DNA from: Planctomycetota bacterium
GTDB lineage: Bacteria; Planctomycetota; UBA11346
Direction of reading: 5' to 3'
Length of the DNA stretch: 33,136 bases
NCBI GenBank assembly: GCA_013696105.1
Contig: JACCZE010000227.1
Coordinates: forward strand, 1-33,136
A model generated the notes under the pieces. That model made no database searches. It had not been told where the DNA came from and worked only from the letters and a program-made list of their open reading frames with translations. Both the position numbers and the translations under genes were made by a program. Positions 25,801 through 32,761 of the stretch are shown piece by piece; positions within the stretch are counted from its first letter, which is position 1, and each line of letters begins with the position of its first letter.

Positions 25801-26356
25801 CGCGCGCCACGAGGAAGCTCGATCCGCCACCGACGACCACCACCGCGCCGTCGCTCTGCTGTGCGAGCGCTTGTGGAGTAAAGCGGGTGACGGTGACGAT
25901 GCCGCCGGACCCGAACGTGGCGTCGAACGTGCCGTCGGCCCGCAGGCGTGCGACGAATCCTCCGTAGCCTCCGTTTCCGGCGTATCCGCAGATCAGCACG
26001 CGACCGTCCGCCAGCACCACCAGGCCGGTCGCGGCGTCGTCGCCTGCGCTCAGCGGCAGCAGCAGCCGACCCGTGCCATGGAAGGTCGGATCGAGCGATC
26101 CGTCGCTGCGAAAACGCGCGACCGCGACGTCGTCGGTCGCTCCCGTCCACGCTCGGCCTGCGACCACCACGCGACCATCGGACATGGCCGCGACCGCGTT
26201 CAATTGATCCGGGCCCTGATCGATGAACGACCGCACGAGCCGCCCGCCCGTCGCGAAGGTCGGATCGAGGTCGCCGTCGGCGGCGTGTGATCGCGGAGAG
26301 GGAATCGCCATGAGCAGGACGCAGGACCACGACCACCACCACGGGCTTCGTACCAT
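22895..26356 (-). CDS. Large secreted delta-60 repeat protein with CBM6-like and malectin-like C-terminal domains
   Basis: 1153 aa from ATG 26356, preceded by GAGGGGG; an ATG 18 codons upstream lacks a ribosome site. A signal peptide (about residues 1-26, ending S-H-A-A) is followed by about 14 delta-60 repeats of about 55-65 residues, each ending in an L-D-x-x-F-G-x-x-G-like motif (first L-D-P-T-F-A-T-G-G), a beta-propeller-like array. Then comes a CBM6-type region (Y-D-A-G-G-E-G-W ... G-E-W-L-K-Y-T-V-T-V-P) ending N-L-D-Y-L-D-F. A Pro linker leads to a malectin-like domain (I-N-F-Q-P, Y-R-V-H-V-V-C-G-D-P). This is a surface carbohydrate-binding protein; no catalytic domain is seen. The gene is convergent with lhr, 58 bases apart. 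Confidence 0.93.
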   Translation of the reverse strand: MVRSPWWWSWSCVLLMAIPSPRSHAADGDLDPTFATGGRLVRSFIDQGPDQLNAVAAMSDGRVVVAGRAWTGATDDVAVARFRSDGSLDPTFHGTGRLLLPLSAGDDAATGLVVLADGRVLICGYAGNGGYGGFVARLRADGTFDATFGSGGIVTVTRFTPQALAQQSDGAVVVVGGGSSFLVARVTSAGVLDGGFGVGGYAEVPLDISPYAPSDRAASAQGVAVQSDGRIVLAGFTNRTSGGDMTAVRLLGDGRVDATFGTSGIVYVDVAGGSDRADGVALQPDGKIVLGGSSLQFTSAPQSDMVVARLLSSGDRDASFAGGGIATSRASTVFGARTDSGLAVAIQPDGHVVVAGWVGEAYQDSQAALCRFRSDGALDGSTVFAGASLAHGLAARSDGRLLLAGESRSSVPLDFVATVFAAVANGGLDGTFAGGRAVVPMGNAEDSGRYVIAAPDGRILSALWSRDAQRRNITIVTRQTADGALDRTFGSGGWVAIPTPGDAMYVCGLALRPDGKIVVGGQQTDVPNGLGHVLLVRLMPDGALDPAFGANGIAITRLDSYLSIASMELQADGRIVVGGGQYRDQATSVGQAIVLRYLADGALDTGFGSGGISYPGLTGQYAHVKAIAFASDGKILAAVQGGPTSANDSLQIRVARLNRNGTVDGSFGVNGLASTAFPFGAMPTDIAIQGDGKPVVVGWSLQDDRQQPYRHSLLARFTPSGSLDSAFGGSGQVDIPSGSGDFETYSLILLPDGRILATGLVTDLTGVGRMQRVALVRVLANGARDAGFGTNGVKVQPDQFVSLGYGSAQAPNGTVLISGSSNGDFLSERVLLAASAINQPFGGRARTLGGRLYARDYDAGGEGWAYHDQDAVNHGGQYRPSEGVDLSTSAAAGSVYLAATATGEWLKYTVTVPATGDYVMSARVAAPTGGGVLHLESGTAYVTNAVAVPNTGGYQNWQIVALGRVRLAAGTHVLRLAIDVGGFNLDYLDFSATNPPPPPPPPPSTFSAKINFQPAAAALVSGYAIDAGGSYALHGSLSYGWNAPCESRERNATADQLRDTLVLMQGGANPGARWEIAVPNGTYRVHVVCGDPSYFDGNFALRVEGALAVTGRATSTVPFREGTVTVTVGDGRLTLSNDGGSYNTKICFVEIAQ

Positions 26357-26451
26357 ACATCCCCCTCGCCCGGTCCGGTTCCACGGGCGCTGCATGCTAC
26401 CAGCACGCACCTTGCACCCGTTGGACGACTGGCCTCAGGCTTCCACGCCGA

Positions 26452-27303
26452 TCAGCCGCGCGTGCGTCTGCCGCCCAGATCGGGTTGGCCGCGCCGATAG
26501 GCGGCCGGAGGGACGCCCATGCGGCGCGTGAAGACGCGGGTGAAGTAGAATCGGTCGGGGAAGCCGCAGCGCTCGGCGATGTCCTCGATGGATTCGTCGC
26601 TCAGCAGCAGGCGCTGGGCGGCGAGCGCGACGCGGCGCTCGAGCAGGTATTGCCCGGGCGACTGGCCGAGTTCGGCGCGGAAGCGCCGTGCGAAGTGCGC
26701 TTCGGCGAATCCGCAGTCCCTGGCCAGCGCGGAGACGCGCAGGGGCAGCGCGACATCGGCCTCGATGCGCTGCAGCGCCGGCGCGAGCCGCGAGTCGGGA
26801 TGCAGGGCCGAGGAGATGCGGGCGGACCGCTCGGGATCGAGCCGAGACATCAGCATCGCCAGCGCGGCGTAGATCGCCGCCTTCGCGGCGAACTGCGCTT
26901 GCGGCCGACGCGCGGCATCGGCGCCAGCGATGGCGGCGCGCATCGCCTCGGCGGTGGCGCGCAGCGGGGCATCGAATGGCAAGGACACCGGTCGTGCGAA
27001 GACCTCGCGCACCAGGGTTCCGGGGAGCCCGACGATGTCGAAATGCGCGTAGAGGTGCTGCACCACGTTCGCAGGCGGCATCAGGTCGAAGCGCACCCAT
27101 GCCGGCACGAGGTGGACCATGCGCGGCGGCAGGTCGAAGACCGAGCCGTCCGCATGCAGCCGGATCGATGCGCCAGCGCGGGAATTGACATAGTAGCGCC
27201 AATAGGTGCTGCAGACGTCACGGTCCTTCCACCACGCGTGGATCGGGACTTCGTGGCTTATGAAGGTACGGACATGGAACCAGTCCTGGTCGATGATGCC
27301 CAT
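26452..27303 (-). CDS. AraC-family transcriptional regulator
   Basis: 283 aa from ATG 27303. An N-terminal cupin-like sensing region (about 1-170, with R-L-H-A-D-G-S-V-F-D-L-P-P-R) is followed by a standard double HTH (about 190-283): R-V-S-A-L-A-R-D-C-G-F-A-E-A-H-F-A-R-R-F, then I-E-D-I-A-E-R-C-G-F-P-D-R-F-Y-F-T-R-V-F. The ligand is probably a sugar or related small molecule. It is divergent from the 107-aa gene and the dioxygenase at 27716, which it probably controls through the shared 27304-27399 region. Confidence 0.93.
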   Translation of the reverse strand: MGIIDQDWFHVRTFISHEVPIHAWWKDRDVCSTYWRYYVNSRAGASIRLHADGSVFDLPPRMVHLVPAWVRFDLMPPANVVQHLYAHFDIVGLPGTLVREVFARPVSLPFDAPLRATAEAMRAAIAGADAARRPQAQFAAKAAIYAALAMLMSRLDPERSARISSALHPDSRLAPALQRIEADVALPLRVSALARDCGFAEAHFARRFRAELGQSPGQYLLERRVALAAQRLLLSDESIEDIAERCGFPDRFYFTRVFTRRMGVPPAAYRRGQPDLGGRRTRG

Positions 27304-27399
27304 GCCCGCCCAACATGTCAGGATCAGATACAAGAGCCATCGGCTTCGGCCATGGTCCGGCAGCGCCCCGCCGCATACCATCGCGACCAGGAGCCCGTC

Positions 27400-27723
27400 A
27401 TGATCACCACTGCCGAGCGAACGCGTCCGACCCGGAAGAAGCAGCACCTGCGGCAGCAGCTGCTGTTCCTGTACCTGAGTCATCCCAGCCCGGCTGCGGA
27501 CACCATCGCCTGGAGCCGCTTCGACGGCGCGAGCACCGAGGAGCATGGCAGCGGCGACGGCGAGCAGCCTCCATATCCCTCTGTCCTGGCGGCCATGCGT
27601 GATGGCTGGCGCGTCATCCAGGTCGCGCAGCAGGCACCGCCTGCGCTGGGACTCGAGCATCGCACCGCCTATCTCGCCTATGAATTCGTCCTCGAACGCT
27701 TGGTGGAGACCACCCATGCATGA
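27400..27723 (+). CDS. Uncharacterised 107-aa protein between araC and the dioxygenase
   Basis: 107 aa from ATG 27400, with AGGAG seven bases upstream. The N-terminus is basic (R-P-T-R-K-K-Q) and helical, followed by a central low-complexity stretch (S-T-E-E-H-G-S-G-D-G-E) and a helical end (Y-L-A-Y-E-F-V-L-E-R-L-V-E-T-T). No signal peptide, membrane segment or family is recognised. The last codons overlap the dioxygenase start by 8 bases, so both are translated together. It is unlike the flanking regulator and enzyme. Confidence 0.75.
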   Translation: MITTAERTRPTRKKQHLRQQLLFLYLSHPSPAADTIAWSRFDGASTEEHGSGDGEQPPYPSVLAAMRDGWRVIQVAQQAPPALGLEHRTAYLAYEFVLERLVETTHA

Positions 27724-28546
27724 CCGCATCGATTCCCGTCAGGCCGCGCGCTTCGTCGCCGATGGGCTGCTGCGCTTCGATGCGCTGGTGCCCGACCAGC
27801 TGAATCGGGACGTGCTCGCCGAGCTGCGCTCCGAGCGGCTGACCGCCTGCCGTTACAACGACGCCCGCGTCGGCTTCGACGAGTACTTCGCGGATTCGCC
27901 GGCCTACTTGGCGGTCCTGCGTCTGCCGCAGGTGCAGGCGGCGATCGCTGGGCTGGTCGGGCCCGAGCCGGAGATCGACCACTGCGCGGTGCACACCGTT
28001 CCCGCCGGATCGCGGCACGCCCAGGTGTGGCACGCCGATGCGACCATCGATCCACGCACCGAGGCCTTCGACATCCAGATCTTCTACTTCCCGCACGACA
28101 CGCCGCGGGAAGCGGGAGGAACGCTGTTCCTGCCGTCGAGCCATTTCCGGCGCGTGCACGAATTCTCGATCGGTCGCTACCACAACATCGTCGGCCAGAC
28201 GCCCACCGTCTGTCCCGCCGGAACGATCATCATCGGCCACCACGGCCTCTGGCATTGCGGCCAGCCGAATCTGACCGCGAGCACCCGCTACATGGTGAAG
28301 CTGCGACTGAACCCCACCGTCCGCCAGTGCGGCCTGTTCGACCGCTCCGATATCGACCACCCCGATGTCATGTCCGCGCTGCAGAGCCACCACCGCTGGC
28401 ACGGAGTCGAGGCCCGCCTCGAGATCCTACAACGCCTGCGCCTCTGGCGATCCCTGACCGGTACCAATGCCGATGTCGACCTCTGGCTGACCCGCCTCGA
28501 GAACGAGCCGACCCGCAGCCTGAGCATGGCGCACGCAGCGGGATGA
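27716..28546 (+). CDS. Phytanoyl-CoA dioxygenase family (PhyH) Fe(II)/2-oxoglutarate oxygenase
   Basis: 276 aa from ATG 27716 (GGTGGAG upstream). PhyH enzymes hydroxylate small molecules using Fe(II), O2 and 2-oxoglutarate. The metal triad is visible: H106-x-D108 in V-W-H-A-D, and distal H180 in L-W-H-C-G-Q-P-N, with the 2-oxoglutarate-binding R191 in T-R-Y. The helix-rich C-terminus (about 205-276) is extra. The substrate is unknown. It shares an operon with the 107-aa protein. Confidence 0.93.
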   Translation: MHDRIDSRQAARFVADGLLRFDALVPDQLNRDVLAELRSERLTACRYNDARVGFDEYFADSPAYLAVLRLPQVQAAIAGLVGPEPEIDHCAVHTVPAGSRHAQVWHADATIDPRTEAFDIQIFYFPHDTPREAGGTLFLPSSHFRRVHEFSIGRYHNIVGQTPTVCPAGTIIIGHHGLWHCGQPNLTASTRYMVKLRLNPTVRQCGLFDRSDIDHPDVMSALQSHHRWHGVEARLEILQRLRLWRSLTGTNADVDLWLTRLENEPTRSLSMAHAAG

Positions 28547-28580
28547 TCGGCGCTGTGTCGGCAGGATTAGAGAGGCTCCT

Positions 28581-28711
28581 CGGGCGCCGAGCGGCGCTGG
28601 CGGCATACAATCGGCGCAGCCGATGCCGCCACGATGTCGGAGGTTCCCGACGACATCGAGCCGCGACAAAGCCCGGGGGTAGGCCGAAGGCCGTAGGGGC
28701 GCCAGCCCCTG
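28581..28711 (+). repeat. Structured repeat, copy 1
   Basis: 131 bases folding into four hairpins: TGGCGGCAT/ATGCCGCCA with an inner CGGC/GCCG (28598-28631), CGATGTCG/CGACATCG (28632-28658), GGCC-GAA-GGCC (28682-28692) and AGGGGC-GCCA-GCCCCT (28695-28710). It is near-identical to copy 2, one base differing (G at 28614, C at 28754). The last 50 bases also occur inverted at 32.7 kb. Confidence 0.9.
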
Positions 28712-28720
28712 CACAAACAG

Positions 28721-28851
28721 CGGGCGCCGAGCGGCGCTGGCGGCATACAATCGCCGCAGCCGATGCCGCCACGATGTCGGAGGTTCCCGACGACATCGAG
28801 CCGCGACAAAGCCCGGGGGTAGGCCGAAGGCCGTAGGGGCGCCAGCCCCTG
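28721..28851 (+). repeat. Structured repeat, copy 2
   Basis: The same 131-base unit, repeated with a period of 140. The single difference lies in the inner stem of the first hairpin (C at 28754) and removes one pair. A spacer of 9 bases separates the copies. It ends 12 bases before the msrA stop codon (28864), so it lies just downstream of msrA. Confidence 0.9.
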
Positions 28852-28863
28852 AGCAAAAAGCAT

Positions 28864-29535
28864 TCAGTGACCAGCCTCGTTGCCCCACACCGCTTTCAGG
28901 CGCTGGTCGCGGCCGCAACCGGTGCGGTAGGCTCGGTAGCGGTCGGGGTTCTTCTTGGCGAAATCCTGGTGGTACGCTTCGGCGGGGTAGAAATCCGCGG
29001 CCTTGACGATCTCGGTGGCGATCGGCCGATCGAATCGCCGGGTGGCCTCGAGTTCGCGCTTGGACGCCTCGGCTGCCTGCAGCTGCGCGTCGTCGACCGC
29101 GAAGATCGTCGAGCGGTATTGCGTGCCGCGATCGCAGAACTGCCCGCCGGCCGAGACCGGATCTATGTTGCGCCAGAAGATCCGCAGCAGCTCGGCATAG
29201 GAGATGACCGCGGGATCGAAGCGCACGAGCACCGCTTCGGCGTGTCCGGTGCGACCGGCCGAAACCAACTCGTAGGTCGGGTCCTTGGAGGGTCCGCCGG
29301 TATAGCCCGAGAGGACCTCGGTCACGCCGGGCAGGCCCTCGAAGGCGGTCTCGACGCACCAGAAACATCCGCCGGCGAAGATCGCCATGCCCTGGGCGGG
29401 GGTCTGGATGGGAACGATCGCGGGGAGGGGGCGCTCGGCCGGCGTCTCCGCTGATGTGCCGGTTCTGCAGCCCATCACCGCGGACAGCAGGAGGACGACG
29501 ACGGAGATGGACAGGATGTGGTACGGTCGGGTCAC
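28864..29535 (-). CDS. msrA: Peptide methionine sulfoxide reductase MsrA, lipoprotein form
   Basis: 223 aa from GTG 29535, with a perfect AGGAGG at 29540-29545. The N-terminal hydrophobic segment ends in a lipobox-like V-M-G-C (C23), so the enzyme is probably lipid-anchored outside the inner membrane. Residues about 50-210 are MsrA, with the catalytic G-G-C-F-W-C-V-E (C57, C60), Y-T-G-G, G-H-A-E-A-V and Q-Y-R-S motifs, and a further Cys near the end (T-G-C-G). It repairs methionine-S-sulfoxide using a thiol donor. Export is found in some bacteria as an envelope repair route. The structured repeats follow directly. Confidence 0.95.
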   Translation of the reverse strand: MTRPYHILSISVVVLLLSAVMGCRTGTSAETPAERPLPAIVPIQTPAQGMAIFAGGCFWCVETAFEGLPGVTEVLSGYTGGPSKDPTYELVSAGRTGHAEAVLVRFDPAVISYAELLRIFWRNIDPVSAGGQFCDRGTQYRSTIFAVDDAQLQAAEASKRELEATRRFDRPIATEIVKAADFYPAEAYHQDFAKKNPDRYRAYRTGCGRDQRLKAVWGNEAGH

Positions 29536-29795
29536 AGTGCCTCCTGGATCGCTGCGCTGGGTCGGTCCGCACCAGGGTACCGCCGTCCGTGCGCAGGGCA
29601 CAAGGAGTACGGCCCCGCCCGTCCGCTGGATGCGATCTGCGCTGATGCTCGCCTGTGGACCTGGTGATGTGTGGCTATTCGCGCAGCCGCCCACGGCGGT
29701 GCACCCACCGACAGCCCCTGAAGCGCATTCGAAATGCGGTAACGCACTGTCAAGACAATGGCTAAGGAAAAACCAAAGAACGGGGACCAATGAAT

Positions 29796-29812
29796 GTTTC
29801 CTTACAGGAAAC
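29796..29812. promoter_or_regulatory. Palindrome directly upstream of the PHP promoter
   Basis: GTTTCC-TTACA-GGAAAC, a perfect 6-bp inverted repeat ending 4 bases before the -35 box. The position suits an activator or repressor dimer. Confidence 0.5.
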
Positions 29813-29816
29813 TACG

Positions 29817-29844
29817 TTGAAACCATGCTGCGCAACGGTATTTT
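29817..29844 (+). promoter_or_regulatory. Promoter of the PHP metallohydrolase gene, leaderless arrangement
   Basis: TTGAAA (29817-29822), 16-base spacer, TATTTT (29839-29844), then 6 bases to ATG 29851. There is no Shine-Dalgarno sequence. Confidence 0.55.
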
Positions 29845-29850
29845 GAGCGC

Positions 29851-30975
29851 ATGAATCACCATCTGCTCCTCCTGCTCGTGTTCTCCAGCCTCGGTGTGGG
29901 CTCAACGGCGACGGCCCAGGACCACTGGTGGAGGGGCAACACCCACGTGCATACCGAGCTCTGCGGCCATGCCGACAGCACACCCGAGGCGGTGGCGAGG
30001 TGGTATCTGGATCATGGCTACCACTTCCTGGTGCTGAGCGAGCACGACCGCTTCATCGACCCGGCGAACGTCGTGTTGCCCAAGCCGCGCCGTCCGGATT
30101 TCATCCTCATACCCGGCGAAGAGATCAGCCGCACCTCCGTCCACATGACCGCGTTGAACATCCGCGAACTGGTGGATGGACAGGCGAAGGGGACGCCGAC
30201 GGAGATCATCCAGGCCCAGAGTGATGACACCCGCAAGGTCGGCGGAATCCCGATCATCAACCATCCGAACTGGCAGTGGGCCTTGAAGGACAGCGACATC
30301 CGGCCGGTGAAGCGCTGCTACCTGTTCGAGCTCTACAATGGCCATCCGGGCGTGAAGAATGCCGGCGACAGCAGCCACCCCTCGACCGAGTCCCTGTGGG
30401 ATTCGCTGCTGAACGACGGCATGGTCATCTACGGGGTCTCGTCCGACGACGCGCACCATTTCAAGACCATCGACCACCAGCATTCCAATCCCGGTCGAGG
30501 CTGGGTGATGGTACGGGCGCCGGAATTGTCGCCCAACGCGATCGAGGCGGCGCTCGAGCGCGGCGATTTCTACGCTTCCAGCGGGGTGTTCCTCTCGGAG
30601 GTCTCCGCCGATCCGAAAGAGTACCGCCTGGCGGTGGACCGTCCCCGCACCGAAGCGGAGCTCGCCGCGGGCGCCATCGTTCCTCGCATCGTCCCGGCTT
30701 CCGAGGCGGCTAGCACTGCGGTCGGCTGGCGCATCGACTTCATCGGTCCCGGCGGTGTCGTGGTGCGGTCGCTCGCGAAGGAGAGCGCCTCGTGCCCGCG
30801 CGATGCATCGCGCTCCTACCTGCGCGCCCGCGTGACCTTCACCAGGCAGGCCGCTGAACACCTCGAACAGGTATCGGCCTGGACCCAGCCGGTGTTCGAG
30901 GATGACAGGCTGAAGAAAGTCGAGATCGAAGCCGTCCGTCCTGGCTGGGCGCGCGGAAAGCCCTCCGCGAGATAG
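29851..30975 (+). CDS. Secreted PHP-domain metallohydrolase (CehA/McbA-like)
   Basis: 374 aa. Residues 1-22 are a signal peptide (L-L-L-L-L-V core, A-T-A-Q cleavage). The PHP fold begins G-N-T-H-V-H-T-E (H32, H34), then S-E-H-D (64-66), then I-P-G-E-E-I-S and N-H-P-N-W. The late S-S-D-D-A-H-H supplies further metal ligands. The domain binds two or three metals and hydrolyses phosphoesters or esters; CehA/McbA members act as secreted carbaryl-type hydrolases, but the natural substrate is unknown. The C-terminal about 110 residues are a beta-rich extension. It is convergent with the second dioxygenase, only 2 bases apart. Confidence 0.88.
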   Translation: MNHHLLLLLVFSSLGVGSTATAQDHWWRGNTHVHTELCGHADSTPEAVARWYLDHGYHFLVLSEHDRFIDPANVVLPKPRRPDFILIPGEEISRTSVHMTALNIRELVDGQAKGTPTEIIQAQSDDTRKVGGIPIINHPNWQWALKDSDIRPVKRCYLFELYNGHPGVKNAGDSSHPSTESLWDSLLNDGMVIYGVSSDDAHHFKTIDHQHSNPGRGWVMVRAPELSPNAIEAALERGDFYASSGVFLSEVSADPKEYRLAVDRPRTEAELAAGAIVPRIVPASEAASTAVGWRIDFIGPGGVVVRSLAKESASCPRDASRSYLRARVTFTRQAAEHLEQVSAWTQPVFEDDRLKKVEIEAVRPGWARGKPSAR

Positions 30976-30977
30976 GC

Positions 30978-31775
30978 TCAGGAGCAATCGGCCGCGCTGC
31001 GCGTCATGTGGTGGTTCCAGCCGCGCAGCACGAGGTTGCTTGCCGGATGGCCTCCGGACTCGATGCGGTCCTGGCCGCTGTGCAGCTGCACCAGCACATG
31101 CTTGCGCTGACGATCGCTGCGGTTGGGGAGCGAAGCGTGGACGGTGAGGTAGCTGAAGAACAGGAGGTCACCGGGTTCGCATTCCATCGCGATGGAGCCC
31201 TCCATCGGGAAGCGCGCGGCGAACTCGTCGTGCGCTCCCATCGAACGCTCGATGCGCCCGAGCTTGTGGCTGCCGGGCCAGATCCGCAGGCAGCCATTGG
31301 AATCATCCGCGTGCGTGAGCATGACGTTCATCGCCAACATCGTGTTCTGCACGGTCGGGAAGTAACCGACGTCCTGGTGCGGAGGGAACGCGGCACCGCG
31401 TCCTGCAGGCTTGAGGAACAACTTGGTGTGGTGCATGACGATGTCCGGGCCGAGCATCGCCTGGGCCACATCGAGCACGCGGTCATCGAACAGCATGCGC
31501 GCCCACGCCGCCGAATATTTCTGGATCTGGTGGGTGTGGATGACCTCGGTCCCGCCCCCGTCGATGGCGGTGGTGGTGTCGTTGCCCCAACGCGCGTTGA
31601 TCGCTTCGCCCGAGCTCACGAGCTGGTCCACCACGCGATCGAAATCGCCTTCGAGCGTCGCGACATCCGTCCGGTCGAGGACTCCGCGCGCATGGTAGAA
31701 TCCGTGCTCGGCGAAGAAGGCCGCAACGGCGGCGCGGTCGGTGTGGGCGGGGCTGGACGGGAGGGTGGCTTGCAT
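30978..31775 (-). CDS. Phytanoyl-CoA dioxygenase family (PhyH) oxygenase, second copy
   Basis: 265 aa from ATG 31775, preceded by GGGGAAA; ATG 31802 is an alternative. The Fe(II) triad is H133-x-D135 in P-P-H-Q-D-V-G-Y-F and distal H213 in T-V-H-A-S, with an Arg after it (R-S-D-R-Q-R). G-C-L-R-I-W-P-G-S-H (161-170) is the typical PhyH strand pair. It is only distantly similar to the copy at 27716. It shares a divergent promoter region with the AraC gene. Confidence 0.94.
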   Translation of the reverse strand: MQATLPSSPAHTDRAAVAAFFAEHGFYHARGVLDRTDVATLEGDFDRVVDQLVSSGEAINARWGNDTTTAIDGGGTEVIHTHQIQKYSAAWARMLFDDRVLDVAQAMLGPDIVMHHTKLFLKPAGRGAAFPPHQDVGYFPTVQNTMLAMNVMLTHADDSNGCLRIWPGSHKLGRIERSMGAHDEFAARFPMEGSIAMECEPGDLLFFSYLTVHASLPNRSDRQRKHVLVQLHSGQDRIESGGHPASNLVLRGWNHHMTRSAADCS

Positions 31776-31800
31776 GGTTTCCCCGGGGGTTGTCGCGCAC

Positions 31801-31830
31801 ATCATAGCGGAAAGGCCTCCCGTCTGGCAA
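31801..31830 (-). promoter_or_regulatory. Promoter of the second dioxygenase gene
   Basis: On the minus strand, TTGCCA (31825-31830), 18-base spacer, TATGAT (31801-31806). The leader to ATG 31775 is about 20 bases and contains GGGGAAA. Confidence 0.65.
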
Positions 31831-31860
31831 TTGGACGCGACCATCGGTTCGTGGTATGAT
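31831..31860 (+). promoter_or_regulatory. Promoter of the second araC gene, leaderless arrangement
   Basis: TTGGAC (31831-31836), 18-base spacer, TATGAT (31855-31860), 9 bases before ATG 31870. Its -35 box abuts the -35 box of the opposite promoter. A GTGG-N7-CCAC inverted repeat (31851-31865) covers the -10 box. Confidence 0.65.
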
Positions 31861-31869
31861 TCCACCACT

Positions 31870-32691
31870 ATGGACGCATTGCCCGCGGTATCATGGCCCT
31901 TGCAGGCCCTCCCCGGCATCCTGCGCTCCGGTCGCTTCCCTCTGGATGATCGCGGGTTCGATACCAGCTACCGGAGCCCGACCCACGCGCTCCACCTGTA
32001 CGAATACCACGGAGCCATGCAGCTGTGCGGACGCACCATCGCCATCAGTCCGGGCGACCTGACGTGGTCACCGGCTGGCGGGGAAACGCGTTACGACCTC
32101 TCGCGCCGAGGCCATCACTGGTGCGTCCATTTCCAGCCTGCAGCGATCCTCGGAGCGACCTGCCGATTGCCGGTATTCATCGCAGCGAGCACGCTCGGCG
32201 TGTTGAAGTCGCGGGTGATCGAGGGCATCCAGCGCATGTCGGGCCTGCTCGCGGCGCCACCGGACACCGCCGCCCTCGCCAGCGCAGCGGCTTGCGCGGT
32301 GATGCAGGAGGTGATCCTGACCATCGCCGCGCACATCGCGCATGCGCCCAGCCACGAGCGCGCACCCAAGGCGCGCGACGCCGTGGCGCGTGCAGCTGGG
32401 CTGATCGACGACCATCTCGACGCTCCGCTGAGCGCGCGCGCGATCGCCGCTCGCGTCGACCTCTCGCCGAACTGGCTCGCGCGCGCGTTCCGCGAGCGCT
32501 TCGGCACCACCATGTCGCGGTACCTGACGACGCGGCGCATCGCCCTCGCGCAGGAGCTGCTGGTGTCCACCGATCTGCCGATGCGGCGCATCGCCGATCG
32601 CGTCGGCTTCCACGATGCGCAGCACTTCAACAAGCAGTTCCACCGCGTCGCGGGCTGCAGCCCCACCGCCTTCCGTCTGCGCGGACAGTGA
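31870..32691 (+). CDS. AraC-family transcriptional regulator, second copy
   Basis: 273 aa from ATG 31870. A cupin-like N-terminal region (about 1-150, with H-L-Y-E-Y-H-G and I-S-P-G-D-L-T-W) is followed by a double HTH (about 175-273): A-I-A-A-R-V-D-L-S-P-N-W-L-A-R-A-F-R-E-R-F, then M-R-R-I-A-D-R-V-G-F-H-D-A-Q-H-F-N-K-Q-F. It likely regulates the divergent dioxygenase and itself. The structured repeats begin 9 bases after the stop. Confidence 0.94.
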   Translation: MDALPAVSWPLQALPGILRSGRFPLDDRGFDTSYRSPTHALHLYEYHGAMQLCGRTIAISPGDLTWSPAGGETRYDLSRRGHHWCVHFQPAAILGATCRLPVFIAASTLGVLKSRVIEGIQRMSGLLAAPPDTAALASAAACAVMQEVILTIAAHIAHAPSHERAPKARDAVARAAGLIDDHLDAPLSARAIAARVDLSPNWLARAFRERFGTTMSRYLTTRRIALAQELLVSTDLPMRRIADRVGFHDAQHFNKQFHRVAGCSPTAFRLRGQ

Positions 32692-32700
32692 CTGTTTGCT

Positions 32701-32752
32701 CAGGGGCTAGCGCCCCTACGGCCTTCGGCCTACCGCCGGGCTTTGTCGCGGG
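32701..32752 (-). repeat. Structured repeat, copy 3 (short, inverted)
   Basis: Carries the hairpins AGGGGC/GCCCCT-type and GGCC-TTC-GGCC plus the CGGGCTTTGTCGCGG block, i.e. the last 50 bases of copies 1 and 2 in reverse orientation. The 80-base front part of the long copies is missing. Confidence 0.85.
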
Positions 32753-32761
32753 CTGTTTGTG

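Larger units (their letters stand above)
29536..29850. other. Intergenic region with promoter and palindrome
   Basis: 315 bases between divergent msrA and the PHP gene. The left 200 bases hold no gene I can support. The right part holds the GTTTCC palindrome and the PHP promoter. The local AT content is above that of the neighbours. Confidence 0.6.

Noticed and set aside
28551-28860. CRISPR array
   Set aside because: The two units are long, of 140-base period and internally palindromic, with no unique spacers; not a CRISPR.
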